Assembly (NCBI GenBank): GCA_016415585.1
Contig: CP066552.1
Location: 744,001-808,000, forward strand
From: Pectobacterium carotovorum
Lineage (GTDB): Bacteria; Pseudomonadota; Gammaproteobacteria; Enterobacterales; Enterobacteriaceae
Length of the DNA: 64,000 nucleotides
Direction: 5' to 3'
Shown here: piece after piece, positions 51,886 to 61,272 of the stretch
How positions within the stretch are numbered: position 1 is the first letter of the stretch
Layout of the letters: each line of letters opens with the position of its first letter
The notes under the pieces: generated by a model
What the model was told of the DNA's origin: nothing
Seen by the model: only the letters and a program-made list of their open reading frames with translations
Database searches by the model: none
Program-made: the position numbers and the translations under genes

Positions 51886-53034
51886 TTGATTAAGTCAGCG
51901 CTATTGGTTCTGGAAGACGGAACCCAATTCCACGGTCGGGCCATTGGGGCAGAAGGGTCGGCAGTGGGGGAAGTGGTCTTCAATACGTCGATGACCGGTT
52001 ATCAAGAAATCCTTACTGATCCTTCCTATTCCCGCCAGATTGTCACTCTCACTTATCCCCATATCGGTAATGTCGGCGCCAATGCCAACGATGAAGAATC
52101 CCCCTCTGTACAGGCTCAAGGTCTGGTTATTCGCGATTTACCTCTGATTGCCAGCAACTACCGTAGTGAAGAAAGCCTGTCTGAATACCTCAAACGCAAC
52201 AACATCGTCGCCATTGCTGATATCGATACCCGTAAACTGACCCGTCTGCTGCGTGAGAAAGGCGCACAGAATGGCTGCATCATCGCGGGCGATGCGCCGG
52301 ATGCTGCCGTCGCACTGGAGAAAGCGAAAGCCTTCCCAGGGCTGAAGGGCATGGATCTGGCAAAAGAAGTCACGACGGCAGAAAGCTACAGCTGGTTACA
52401 GGGAAGCTGGACGCTGGAAGGCGAATTGCCGGCGGCGAAAAACGAAAGCGAGCTGCCTTACCACGTTGTTGCTTATGACTACGGTGTGAAACGCAACATT
52501 CTGCGTATGCTGGTGGATCGCGGCTGCCGCCTGACGGTTGTTCCGGCGCAGACGCCTGCTGAGGACGTACTGAAGCTGAATCCAGACGGTATTTTCCTCT
52601 CTAACGGCCCGGGCGACCCGGAACCGTGCGACTACGCGATTCGTGCGATCAAAACCTTCCTGGAAACGGATATTCCGGTATTCGGTATCTGTCTGGGTCA
52701 CCAACTGCTGGCACTGGCGAGCGGTGCCAAGACCATCAAAATGAAGCTGGGTCACCACGGTGGCAACCATCCGGTCAAAGATCTGGATAACAACTGTGTG
52801 ATGATTACCGCGCAGAACCACGGCTTTGCGGTTGATGAAAATAATCTGCCTGACACGCTGCGCGTCACGCACAAATCCTTGTTTGACCATACGGTTCAGG
52901 GGATTCACCGCACAGATAAGCCTGCGTTCAGCTTCCAGGGACACCCAGAAGCAAGCCCAGGCCCGCACGATGCCGCGCCGCTGTTCGACCACTTTATTGA
53001 CTTGATTCAGACTTACCGTTCTTCAGCTAAATAA
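51886..53034 (+). CDS. carA: carbamoyl-phosphate synthase small subunit
   Basis: A 382-residue glutamine amidotransferase subunit that hydrolyses glutamine and channels ammonia to CarB. The class I GATase Cys is in [15 protein letters not shown] (about 269), and the His/Glu pair in [11 protein letters not shown] (about 353). The start is TTG at 51886 ([21 protein letters not shown]), with GGAGG five nt upstream; E. coli carA also starts with TTG and has the same length. Upstream in-frame ATG (51859) would lie inside the ArgR region. carB follows after 14 nt. Confidence 0.97.
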   Translation: MIKSALLVLEDGTQFHGRAIGAEGSAVGEVVFNTSMTGYQEILTDPSYSRQIVTLTYPHIGNVGANANDEESPSVQAQGLVIRDLPLIASNYRSEESLSEYLKRNNIVAIADIDTRKLTRLLREKGAQNGCIIAGDAPDAAVALEKAKAFPGLKGMDLAKEVTTAESYSWLQGSWTLEGELPAAKNESELPYHVVAYDYGVKRNILRMLVDRGCRLTVVPAQTPAEDVLKLNPDGIFLSNGPGDPEPCDYAIRAIKTFLETDIPVFGICLGHQLLALASGAKTIKMKLGHHGGNHPVKDLDNNCVMITAQNHGFAVDENNLPDTLRVTHKSLFDHTVQGIHRTDKPAFSFQGHPEASPGPHDAAPLFDHFIDLIQTYRSSAK

Positions 53035-53048
53035 TCAGGAGCGAGAAA

Positions 53049-56000
53049 ATGCCAAAACGTACAGATATTAAAAGCATCCTGATTCTGGGCGCCGGCCCGA
53101 TTGTTATCGGCCAGGCGTGTGAGTTTGACTACTCGGGTGCGCAGGCGTGTAAAGCGCTGCGTGAAGAGGGTTACCGCGTTATTCTAGTGAACTCCAACCC
53201 AGCAACCATCATGACCGACCCGGAAATGGCCGATGCGACCTATATCGAGCCGATTCACTGGGAAGTGGTACGCAAAATCATTGAAAAAGAGCGTCCAGAT
53301 GCAGTGCTGCCAACGATGGGCGGCCAGACTGCGCTGAACTGTGCGCTGGAGCTGGAACGTCAGGGCGTGCTGGCTGAATTCGGCGTCACCATGATTGGTG
53401 CAACGGCGGATGCGATTGATAAAGCAGAAGACCGCCGCCGCTTCGACGTGGCGATGAAGAAGATCGGTCTGGATACTGCGCGTTCCGGTATTGCACACAA
53501 TATGGAAGAAGCACTGGCCGTTGCGGCTGACGTCGGCTTCCCGTGCATTATCCGCCCTTCCTTTACGATGGGCGGCACCGGTGGCGGTATCGCTTACAAC
53601 CGTGAAGAGTTTGAAGAGATCTGTGAGCGCGGGCTGGATCTTTCTCCAACCAAAGAGCTGTTGATCGATGAATCGCTGATTGGTTGGAAAGAGTATGAGA
53701 TGGAAGTGGTGCGTGATAAGAACGACAACTGCATCATCGTCTGCTCAATCGAAAACTTCGATGCGATGGGGATCCACACTGGAGACTCCATCACCGTCGC
53801 CCCTGCACAAACGCTGACCGATAAAGAATATCAAATCATGCGTAACGCCTCGATGGCGGTACTGCGTGAAATCGGCGTAGAAACGGGCGGTTCTAACGTT
53901 CAGTTCTCGGTAAACCCGAAAACTGGCCGTCTGATTGTTATCGAAATGAACCCGCGTGTATCACGTTCTTCCGCGCTGGCGTCTAAAGCGACAGGCTTCC
54001 CGATTGCGAAAATCGCGGCTAAGTTGGCTGTGGGTTACACGCTTGATGAGCTGATGAACGACATCACTGGTGGCCGTACGCCAGCGTCCTTCGAACCTGC
54101 TATCGACTACGTTGTCACTAAGATTCCACGTTTCAACTTCGAGAAATTCGCTGGTGCCAACGACCGTCTGACCACGCAGATGAAATCTGTGGGCGAAGTG
54201 ATGGCAATTGGCCGTACGCAGCAGGAATCCTTGCAGAAAGCGCTGCGCGGTCTGGAAGTGGGCGCAACCGGCTTCGATCCGAAAGTGGATCTGGACGACC
54301 CAGAAGCGCTGACCAAAATCCGCCGCGAGCTGAAAGATGCCGGTGCCGAGCGTATCTGGTACATCGCTGATGCTTTCCGCGCGGGGATGTCCGTCGACGG
54401 CGTATTTAACCTGACCAACGTCGATCGCTGGTTCCTGGTGCAGATTGAAGAGCTGGTGCGTTTGGAAGAGCAGGTCGCTGAAAAAGGCGCAACCGCGCTG
54501 GATGCCGATTTCCTGCGTACGCTGAAGCGTAAAGGCTTTGCCGATGCGCGTCTGGCGAAACTGGCTGGCGTGGCAGAAAGCGAAATTCGCAAACTGCGCG
54601 ATAAATTCGACCTGCATCCGGTCTATAAGCGTGTCGATACCTGTGCGGCAGAATTCGCGACCGATACGGCTTACATGTACTCCACGTATGAAGAAGAGTG
54701 TGAAGCTAATCCGACTCAGGATCGTGACAAAATCATGGTACTGGGCGGCGGGCCGAACCGTATTGGTCAAGGGATCGAATTTGACTACTGCTGCGTCCAC
54801 GCTTCACTGGCGCTGCGTGAAGATGGTTATGAAACCATCATGGTTAACTGCAATCCAGAGACCGTTTCAACAGACTACGATACGTCAGACCGCCTGTACT
54901 TTGAGCCGGTAACGTTTGAAGATGTGCTGGAAATCGTCCGCATCGAGAAGCCAAAAGGCGTGATCGTGCAGTACGGTGGTCAAACGCCTCTGAAGCTGGC
55001 GCGTGCGCTGGAAGCGGCGGGTGTGCCGGTTATCGGTACCAGCCCGGATGCGATTGACCGTGCAGAAGACCGCGAGCGCTTCCAACAGGCTGTGAATCGT
55101 CTGGGCCTGAAGCAACCGGCTAACGCTACGGTCGCGACGATTGAGCAAGCGGTAGAAAAAGCGCGTGGCATCGGTTACCCGCTGGTTGTCCGTCCTTCTT
55201 ATGTTCTGGGCGGCCGCGCGATGGAAATCGTGTACGACGAAATTGACCTGCGTCGCTACTTCCAAAACGCCGTTAGCGTATCTAACGATGCGCCGGTACT
55301 GTTAGACCGCTTCCTTGACGATGCCATCGAAGTTGACGTTGATGCGATTTGTGACGGTGAGCGCGTGCTGATTGGCGGTATTATGGAGCACATCGAGCAG
55401 GCGGGCGTTCACTCCGGTGACTCGGCTTGTTCACTGCCAGCTTACACGCTGAGTAAAGAAATTCAGGACGTAATGCGTCAGCAGGTTGAAAAACTGGCGT
55501 TTGAACTCTGTGTTCGCGGCCTGATGAACGTGCAGTTCGCAGTGAAAGATAATGAAGTTTATCTGATTGAAGTGAACCCGCGCGCGGCGCGTACCGTACC
55601 GTTTGTTTCGAAAGCGACCGGTGTTCCGTTGGCGAAAGTCGCGGCACGCGTGATGGCAGGCAAAACGCTGGCTGAGCAGGGCGTCACGAAAGAAATTATC
55701 CCGCCGTATTACTCCGTAAAAGAAGTGGTGCTGCCGTTCAACAAGTTCCCTGGCGTTGACCCGATTCTGGGGCCAGAAATGCGTTCGACCGGTGAAGTCA
55801 TGGGCGTTGGCCGCACGTTTGCTGAAGCGTTTGCTAAAGCGATGCTGGGCAGCAGTTCGCACATGAAGAAAACTGGACGCGCGCTGCTGTCGGTACGTGA
55901 AGGTGATAAAGCTCGTGTGGTCGATCTGGCAGCCAAGCTGTTGAAGCACGGTTTTGAGCTGGATGCGACGCACGGCACGGCGATTGAGCTGGGTGAAGCG

Positions 56001-56273
56001 GGTATTAATCCGCGTCTGGTGAACAAGGTGCATGAAGGTCGTCCGCACATTCAGGACCGCATCAAGAACGGTGAGTACACTTACATCGTCAACACTACCG
56101 CAGGACGTCAGGCGATTGAAGACTCTAAGCTGATTCGCCGCAGTGCGCTGCAATACAAGGTGCACTACGACACCACGCTGAACGGTGGTTTCGCGACCGC
56201 GATGTCATTGACGGCAGACCCGACGGAGAAAGTGACTTCCGTACAGGAAATGCATGCGATGATTAAAGGCTGA
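53049..56273 (+). CDS. carB: carbamoyl-phosphate synthase large subunit
   Basis: A 1074-residue enzyme that makes carbamoyl phosphate from bicarbonate, ammonia and two ATP for arginine and pyrimidine synthesis. Two homologous halves each hold an ATP-grasp domain: [17 protein letters not shown] and [13 protein letters not shown] in the first; [17 protein letters not shown] and [14 protein letters not shown] in the second. The C-terminal MGS-like allosteric domain (about 936 onward, [26 protein letters not shown]) binds UMP and ornithine in E. coli. It is co-transcribed with carA and ended by a terminator. Confidence 0.98.
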   Translation: MPKRTDIKSILILGAGPIVIGQACEFDYSGAQACKALREEGYRVILVNSNPATIMTDPEMADATYIEPIHWEVVRKIIEKERPDAVLPTMGGQTALNCALELERQGVLAEFGVTMIGATADAIDKAEDRRRFDVAMKKIGLDTARSGIAHNMEEALAVAADVGFPCIIRPSFTMGGTGGGIAYNREEFEEICERGLDLSPTKELLIDESLIGWKEYEMEVVRDKNDNCIIVCSIENFDAMGIHTGDSITVAPAQTLTDKEYQIMRNASMAVLREIGVETGGSNVQFSVNPKTGRLIVIEMNPRVSRSSALASKATGFPIAKIAAKLAVGYTLDELMNDITGGRTPASFEPAIDYVVTKIPRFNFEKFAGANDRLTTQMKSVGEVMAIGRTQQESLQKALRGLEVGATGFDPKVDLDDPEALTKIRRELKDAGAERIWYIADAFRAGMSVDGVFNLTNVDRWFLVQIEELVRLEEQVAEKGATALDADFLRTLKRKGFADARLAKLAGVAESEIRKLRDKFDLHPVYKRVDTCAAEFATDTAYMYSTYEEECEANPTQDRDKIMVLGGGPNRIGQGIEFDYCCVHASLALREDGYETIMVNCNPETVSTDYDTSDRLYFEPVTFEDVLEIVRIEKPKGVIVQYGGQTPLKLARALEAAGVPVIGTSPDAIDRAEDRERFQQAVNRLGLKQPANATVATIEQAVEKARGIGYPLVVRPSYVLGGRAMEIVYDEIDLRRYFQNAVSVSNDAPVLLDRFLDDAIEVDVDAICDGERVLIGGIMEHIEQAGVHSGDSACSLPAYTLSKEIQDVMRQQVEKLAFELCVRGLMNVQFAVKDNEVYLIEVNPRAARTVPFVSKATGVPLAKVAARVMAGKTLAEQGVTKEIIPPYYSVKEVVLPFNKFPGVDPILGPEMRSTGEVMGVGRTFAEAFAKAMLGSSSHMKKTGRALLSVREGDKARVVDLAAKLLKHGFELDATHGTAIELGEAGINPRLVNKVHEGRPHIQDRIKNGEYTYIVNTTAGRQAIEDSKLIRRSALQYKVHYDTTLNGGFATAMSLTADPTEKVTSVQEMHAMIKG

Positions 56274-56311
56274 TTGACCGACTTCGGTAGGCAGTAAGCG
56301 GACAATGAAAG

Positions 56312-56341
56312 CCAGCGTTGGCAACAGCGCTGGTTTTTTTG
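56312..56341 (+). terminator. carAB terminator
   Basis: CCAGCG (56312-56317) pairs with CGCTGG (56328-56333), followed by a run of seven T's. Confidence 0.85.
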
Positions 56342-56433
56342 TATTTTTACTTCGCCTGAAATCCTCTTTTCGACCAATATGCTTTCAGAGCAATATTGAA
56401 GAGACTTCCCGCGCCTTAAGCCAAGGTAAGATC

Positions 56434-57123
56434 ATGTCCAGAACGCAGCGTTTGCTCGAACTTTTACAGCTATTACGCCATCACCGTTTTCCTGTGACGG
56501 GAGCATACCTTGCGGAAAAACTAGGTGTAAGCCAACGCACCCTCTACCGGGATATTGCCACGCTGCAATTGCAGGGGGCGCATATTGAGGGAGAAGCGGG
56601 ATTAGGATATATCTTGCGCCCAGGGTTCATGCTACCCCCGCTGATGTTTTCAGAAGAGGAAATTGAAGCATTGGTGTTGGGCACGCGCTGGGTAGTCCGA
56701 AGAGCAGATGAGCGTTTGGCGGGCGCGGCCCGTAATGCATTGATGAAGATTGCTGCGGTATTACCGCCAGAGTTGCGCCACGAGCTTGATTCTTCTGGGC
56801 TATTAATGGGGAAGGCAGAATTTACTCCCGCTGTGGTGATCGATTTATCCGCTTTGCGTCACGCTATCCGGGCGGAGCGTCGTACGGAGATTGCTTATTG
56901 CGACCTTCAGGGCGATGAGTCTCTCCGCATTATCTGGCCGTTCGCATTAGGATTTTTCGATCAAACCCACGTGATTGCCGCCTGGTGTGAGCTTCGTCAG
57001 CAGTTTCGTCATTTCAAGGCTGAACGTATCCGCAGCATGACGGTTTTGGATCAGCGTGATCCCCGCCGTCGCCAGCAGTTATTAAAAGAGTGGCATGAAA
57101 AAGAAGACATTCCTCAGCAGTAA
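56434..57123 (+). CDS. YafY-like HTH/WYL-domain transcriptional regulator
   Basis: A 229-residue DNA-binding protein. The N-terminal HTH_11 winged helix (1-60) reads LLELLQLLRHHRFPVTGAYLAEKLGVSQRTLYRDIATLQ. The C-terminal WYL domain (from about 125) has AIRAERRTEIAYCDLQGDESLRIIWPFALGFFDQTHVIAAWCELRQQFRHFKAERI. Such proteins act as ligand- or nucleic-acid-responsive regulators. An AAGG site precedes 56434; longer upstream readings run through the carB terminator. It is followed by a glyoxalase-fold gene 97 nt downstream, as with YafY-type pairs in other bacteria, so that gene may be its target. Confidence 0.85.
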   Translation: MSRTQRLLELLQLLRHHRFPVTGAYLAEKLGVSQRTLYRDIATLQLQGAHIEGEAGLGYILRPGFMLPPLMFSEEEIEALVLGTRWVVRRADERLAGAARNALMKIAAVLPPELRHELDSSGLLMGKAEFTPAVVIDLSALRHAIRAERRTEIAYCDLQGDESLRIIWPFALGFFDQTHVIAAWCELRQQFRHFKAERIRSMTVLDQRDPRRRQQLLKEWHEKEDIPQQ

Positions 57124-57220
57124 TGGCTACTGACAAAAATTGACAGCAGTGCGTACTACGATGCATTCAGGCAAGCAGAAGCCTTCTGCTTATTACTCAC
57201 CTGATTACAGGGAATCTCTG

Positions 57221-57589
57221 ATGAACGCACCAAATCTTATTATTTTATATGTGGAAGATGCCGTTGCCAGCGAGCGTTTCTATCGTGAACTGTTTGATTT
57301 GCAACCTGTTGAGAAGTCGGAAAACTTTGCCATGTTTGCCTTTGACTCTGGGTTGTTATTGGGGGTGTGGTCTAAACATGAGGTTAAACCGGTGACCCAA
57401 CTGGCGGGCGGTGGTAGCGAAGTAGCCATTCGTGTCGAGAATGAGGCTGCACTAAGCGCGATGTATGAAAACTGGAAGGAACAGGGGATGACCCTGATTC
57501 AGGACATCACCCAGATGGATTTCGGTTTGACGTTTGTGGCGCTCGATCCCGATCAACATCGGATACGGGTTTATTATGCCAGCTACTAA
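57221..57589 (+). CDS. glyoxalase/bleomycin-resistance fold (VOC) protein
   Basis: A 122-residue single VOC-superfamily protein, beginning MNAPNLIILYVEDAVASERFYRELFDLQPVEKSENFAMFAFDSG and ending in the typical FGLTFVALDPDQHRIRVYY. Paired beta-alpha-beta-beta-beta units are evident. Metal-ligand positions of glyoxalase I are not all present, so the function (drug binding, dioxygenase or isomerase) is open. The start at 57221 is chosen because the upstream extension lacks family resemblance and an AGGGAA lies before it. Confidence 0.8.
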   Translation: MNAPNLIILYVEDAVASERFYRELFDLQPVEKSENFAMFAFDSGLLLGVWSKHEVKPVTQLAGGGSEVAIRVENEAALSAMYENWKEQGMTLIQDITQMDFGLTFVALDPDQHRIRVYYASY

Positions 57590-57613
57590 GTTCGCTTAGG
57601 AATAAATGCAAAC

Positions 57614-57643
57614 ACACCTTCCTGGTGGGAATTGGGAAGGTGT
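57614..57643. terminator. stem-loop between VOC protein and AraC regulator
   Basis: ACACCTTCC (57614-57622) pairs with GGAAGGTGT (57635-57643) between convergent genes. No T-tract is present, so terminator activity is uncertain. Confidence 0.45.
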
Positions 57644-57739
57644 TCACCATGCCCTCAATCGCTTTAGGCTAACAAACACTCCGCAAGCCTAACCTAGCGC
57701 CACTTTGATACCTAGCGCGATTGGTTTTTTTCCGCACGG

Positions 57740-58507
57740 CTAGTCACGATGTGTTATATAAGCCTTTGGCGTTTTCCCTGTCATATTCTTGAAAAATGTA
57801 GCGAAGGCGCTGTCGCTGGAAAACTCAAGAATACTGGCAATCTCAGAAAGTGGATGTGCTTCCACCAGTAATTCAATTGCTTTAAACAGTCGCCATTGCT
57901 GGCGCCATTGTTGATAGCTGAGTCCTGTCTCTCGGCTCAAAATACGGCTGATCGTTTTCTCTGATGCACCGCTGTAGCATGCCAGTGTATGCAGTGGCGG
58001 CGGTGTTTCCATTTTGCTTAAACATTGTAGCCGTCTGTCTTTCGGTAACGGAAGAAAAGTGAGTTCACGATGGGCACTCTGAATTTCATCCAGACAAACG
58101 GCCAGAATATTCTTGGCAGGGCCGTGTTGCCAGTTGGCCGCAAAATCAGCAAAGGCGATTCGTTCGAGGACTTCCCGTAAAAGTGGTGTGGCGTTAAGGA
58201 CTTCTACATTCTCCGCAAGAGTCGGGTAGTGTTTTTGGTCAAAGTACACTGAACGATAGCCCACTACGCCACGTATTTGTACTCGGTGAACAACTTCTGA
58301 GGGGATCCAGGCTATGCGGGCTGGTGGTAAGAAACAGATACTCTCGTTAAGAGTAATACGCATACACCCTTGCTGGCTAAAGAGCAACTGACCCATTTTA
58401 TGCCAATGGATACCAGAATCGTGCTGGGCTAACTCAGATGCGATACCTACGACGCTATTCTCATAACTATCTGGGCTGAATTCTGATTCTGCAGTAATCC
58501 ATGCCAT
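57740..58507 (-). CDS. AraC-family regulator beside MFS exporter
   Basis: A 255-residue regulator with an N-terminal cupin-like sensing half (HWHKMGQLLFSQQGCMRITLNESICFLPPARIAWIPSEVVHRVQI) and a C-terminal AraC double helix-turn-helix (SGASEKTISRILSRETGLSYQQWRQQWRLFKAIELL then LSEIASILEFSSDSAFATFFKNMTGKTPKAYI). It resembles the NimR/YdhB-type regulators that sit divergent to efflux pumps. It is divergent from the MFS gene by 104 nt and probably controls it. Ligand unknown. Confidence 0.85.
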   Translation of the reverse strand: MAWITAESEFSPDSYENSVVGIASELAQHDSGIHWHKMGQLLFSQQGCMRITLNESICFLPPARIAWIPSEVVHRVQIRGVVGYRSVYFDQKHYPTLAENVEVLNATPLLREVLERIAFADFAANWQHGPAKNILAVCLDEIQSAHRELTFLPLPKDRRLQCLSKMETPPPLHTLACYSGASEKTISRILSRETGLSYQQWRQQWRLFKAIELLVEAHPLSEIASILEFSSDSAFATFFKNMTGKTPKAYITHRD

Positions 58508-58611
58508 ATAATGTCTGATTTTGTAAGTTTTATGTCCTTTATATTGTAATGTCGAATGAGCGATTATGCTATTTTATCTTATCTTTTAACAAATTAATTA
58601 CATGGCTCATT

Positions 58612-59772
58612 ATGCAACGCAAATTGACCCTGACTTTGGCGACATCAATGATGATGTTTCCTCAAGTTGTGGAGACCATCTATAGCCCAGCTTTAACGCA
58701 TATTGCTGAGGGCTTTCATGTCAGTGCTGAGTCTGCGGCACAAACGTTGTCCTTCTATTTTTTCGCCTTTGCTATTGGCGTAGTGGTTTGGGGACGTATG
58801 TGTGATGTGATCGGGAGGCGTCCTGCCATTTTATCGGGGCTAGTGCTATACATGTTGGCTTCTATTATTGCCGTGTTTTGTAGCTCTTTTGCTATTTTAC
58901 TTGCTGCCCGCGCTTTGGCCGCGTTTGGCGCAGCAGTGGGATCTGTTGGTACACAAACGGTTATCCGTGATCGTTTTGATGACCACGAACTGGCACAGGT
59001 TTTTTCTCTAATGGGGATTGCGATGGCGATTAGCCCTGCCGTTGGAGTGTTGAGTGGAGCGCTACTGACACATTACTGGAGCTATCAGGGAGTATTTGCT
59101 GGTCTTGCAATTTTAGCTGCATTACTACTTTGTTACGCTGCATGGCGATTGCCAGAAACACGTCCGCTACAGTTAGCACCAAACGCCTTCATCAATACAT
59201 TTAGGCGTATGATAAAAGATGGTGACATCTGGTGTAGCGCGTTGCTGGTGGCGCTGTTCAATACTTGCATATTCAGCTATTACCAACTTGCCCCGTTTCG
59301 TTTTGAAGCACTTAACATCCCACAGCAATGGTTTGGTTATACCGGCATTGTACTCGCCACTGGCGTCGCTATTGGTGCGATAGTAAATAAATCACTCGTT
59401 GCCAGAAATTGGCTCTTTTCTGCGTTATTGATGCTGGCGTGTGCATTGGCGCTAGCGGGAGGAGGATTGGTTTTTATGATGGAAGGCACTCCTTGGTTTG
59501 TGCTGGCGATGCTACTGGTAGTGATGGCCTATGGTATAGCTATCCCTAATATTTTGGCGCGTGCCCTGCGTCATTATAAAGAGTGTATGGGCACTGCCGG
59601 AGCAATCCTTGGGCTGATGTATTATCTAATGCTTGGAGGAGGGTTAGTTATTGCTGGTTTTGCGCAGCGACTGGGTATAGTGCTAACTCTGAGCGGACTG
59701 TGCATGCTATTCCTAGCATTAATCGTTGTACGTGAAGAAAAAAGACAGTTAATAGAAAAATTAGAAAATTAA
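58612..59772 (+). CDS. Bcr/CflA-type MFS efflux transporter
   Basis: A 386-residue 12-helix drug/H+ antiporter-like protein. The loop 2-3 motif A is in GRMCDVIGRRPAILSGLVLYM, and motif C-like glycines are in MAISPAVGVLSGALLTHYWSYQGVFAGLAIL. The start at 58612 (MQRKLTLTLATSMMMFPQ) puts the first residues right before helix 1, as in the family; an in-frame ATG at 58549 would add a 21-residue tail. It lies between an AraC regulator and an NRPS unit, so it may export the NRPS product, but the pair could also be independent. Confidence 0.87.
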   Translation: MQRKLTLTLATSMMMFPQVVETIYSPALTHIAEGFHVSAESAAQTLSFYFFAFAIGVVVWGRMCDVIGRRPAILSGLVLYMLASIIAVFCSSFAILLAARALAAFGAAVGSVGTQTVIRDRFDDHELAQVFSLMGIAMAISPAVGVLSGALLTHYWSYQGVFAGLAILAALLLCYAAWRLPETRPLQLAPNAFINTFRRMIKDGDIWCSALLVALFNTCIFSYYQLAPFRFEALNIPQQWFGYTGIVLATGVAIGAIVNKSLVARNWLFSALLMLACALALAGGGLVFMMEGTPWFVLAMLLVVMAYGIAIPNILARALRHYKECMGTAGAILGLMYYLMLGGGLVIAGFAQRLGIVLTLSGLCMLFLALIVVREEKRQLIEKLEN

Positions 59773-59860
59773 TAATAGCGTTATTTAATTATTACTGAAA
59801 ATTTATTCTTTCACGATTATTTTGTTTTCCATTTTTAATTTGAATGGTGAGCGATATTGC

Positions 59861-59899
59861 TACGTGTTACGTGTTACGTGTTACGTGTATTTTAATACA
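59861..59899. promoter_or_regulatory. four-copy 7-bp tandem repeat abutting a palindrome
   Basis: TACGTGT is repeated four times without gaps (59861-59888). It runs into the perfect palindrome TGTATTTTAATACA (59886-59899). Both lie in the 207-nt AT-rich spacer before the ferredoxin gene, about 80-120 nt upstream of its start. They look like a regulator-binding or slippage-prone promoter element; no known operator is assigned. Confidence 0.6.
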
Positions 59900-59979
59900 G
59901 TGATAATAAACGATTGGAAATATTTTTAGGCTTTATATTTTAAATGGATGGGTGTTTTTTCTGGTCTTGGAGGTTTTTT

Positions 59980-60264
59980 ATGTCGGAAATAATAAAATCT
60001 GATTGTTATCAGGTTTTTTTTGAAGGAGTAGATATTGGTTTATGTCGCTCTGATATTTCATTATTAGATAGTTTGGAAGTTAAGGGGTTAAACATCCCAA
60101 GTTTATGTCGAAAAGGTCAGTGTGGTTGTTGCAAAATAATTTTGCTTAGAGGACATGTTCATCAAAACAACCAAACATCATTAACTGACGATGAAATAAA
60201 AGAGAACGTTATTCTTGCCTGTTGTTCTTATCCTAAATCAGATGCTGAATTTGAGCTTTATTAA
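59980..60264 (+). CDS. plant-type [2Fe-2S] ferredoxin
   Basis: A 94-residue electron carrier. The cluster ligands Cys43, Cys48, Cys51 and Cys81 fit C-x4-C-x2-C-x29-C (LCRKGQCGCC and ILACCSYP). Four further cysteines (9, 22, 50, 82) are unusual for the family. The start is ATG 59980 with GGAGG six nt upstream; the in-frame ATG at 59944 has no ribosome site. The next gene, a diiron oxygenase, begins 14 nt later, so this is probably its dedicated reductant. Base composition is AT-rich, unlike the left of the window. Confidence 0.92.
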   Translation: MSEIIKSDCYQVFFEGVDIGLCRSDISLLDSLEVKGLNIPSLCRKGQCGCCKIILLRGHVHQNNQTSLTDDEIKENVILACCSYPKSDAEFELY

Positions 60265-60278
60265 ATAAGGGTGCTAGT

Positions 60279-61196
60279 ATGAATATGATAGAAAACACGT
60301 TAAAGAAATGGGATCGCGCTGCCATTGTTAGATCTCGACCACGCCGTGTTATTAATGAACAAGATAAACTAGCTACCCTTTTCTTTCCTCCCGAGCGTTT
60401 ACCAATTTGTATACATCCTCTTGTAATTGAATTGGGAGAGGATGCAATTCGATACATACAGATACAGACTCTTTATCATTATTTGTACGGCATTGCTAAT
60501 ATTGAATTAGATATTATAAATGAATCCAGTTATAAGCTTTATAAAAATGCAGTTGGGGTACATTTTCCAGAGGAAATGCGATTAGAAGCTTTAACCGTTG
60601 TCGTGGATGAATCTTACCATGCCCTGGTTGCGTTGGATTTGATCAATCAAGTTGAACAGATGACCGATACCGCAATGATATCTATGCCTGAATATACTGA
60701 AGCCTCATACGCTCTAACGATAGCATTGGGTTTGGTACCTCAGGGATTGAAGGATTTAGTCCGACTGCTCTGTGTTTCACTTTCAGAACAAGCATTGACG
60801 ACAGATTTAATTGATGTAATTGATAACGAAAATATCTTTCCATCTTTTTATTTAGTAATGAAAGATCATGTTGCTGATGAAGGACGCCATGCTCGTTTTT
60901 CTCAGCGAGTACTTGAATATATTTGGGAGCACAGTGATTGCGCGATGAAGGATGCAATGAAGGAATCTATTGTTTCTTTTATTGAAGGATATGTAACGAA
61001 TACTATTTCAAAGTCTATTGGCGAGAGAGTTTTGCAGGAACTCAATATGAGTGAAGAAAATATTTCTATAGTTATTGCTGACACTTATCCTCCTGTTACG
61101 ACCAAACCTTGGGAGACCAATAATATCATTACAGGTCAAATGTTAGTTTCTCTTGATAAGGCAGGTATTCTTTCTGATCTTCCGATAAAAAAATAA
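60279..61196 (+). CDS. AurF/CmlI-type diiron N-oxygenase
   Basis: A 305-residue helical diiron protein. Candidate metal ligands are Glu76, Glu111, His114 (DESYH), Glu170, His197, Glu201 and His204 (DHVADEGRH). Their spacings (35, 3, 56, 27, 4, 3) are those of the seven AurF ligands as I recall them (E101, E136, H139, E196, H223, E227, H230). The third histidine is the mark that separates AurF/CmlI from ordinary diiron oxygenases. Known members turn amines into hydroxylamine, nitroso or nitro groups, or act on carrier-bound amino acids. It lies between a ferredoxin gene and an NRPS, 76 nt before the latter. The substrate here is unknown. Confidence 0.85.
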   Translation: MNMIENTLKKWDRAAIVRSRPRRVINEQDKLATLFFPPERLPICIHPLVIELGEDAIRYIQIQTLYHYLYGIANIELDIINESSYKLYKNAVGVHFPEEMRLEALTVVVDESYHALVALDLINQVEQMTDTAMISMPEYTEASYALTIALGLVPQGLKDLVRLLCVSLSEQALTTDLIDVIDNENIFPSFYLVMKDHVADEGRHARFSQRVLEYIWEHSDCAMKDAMKESIVSFIEGYVTNTISKSIGERVLQELNMSEENISIVIADTYPPVTTKPWETNNIITGQMLVSLDKAGILSDLPIKK

Positions 61197-61272
61197 TAAT
61201 GTATTTTTTTGATTAATTAGAGGATGAATGGTTGATGTTTATCATGACTAATTAATATTGTAGGGATATTCT

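Noticed and set aside
59861..59888. CRISPR-like array
   Set aside because: The 7-bp units have no spacers and no cas genes are near; this is a simple tandem repeat.
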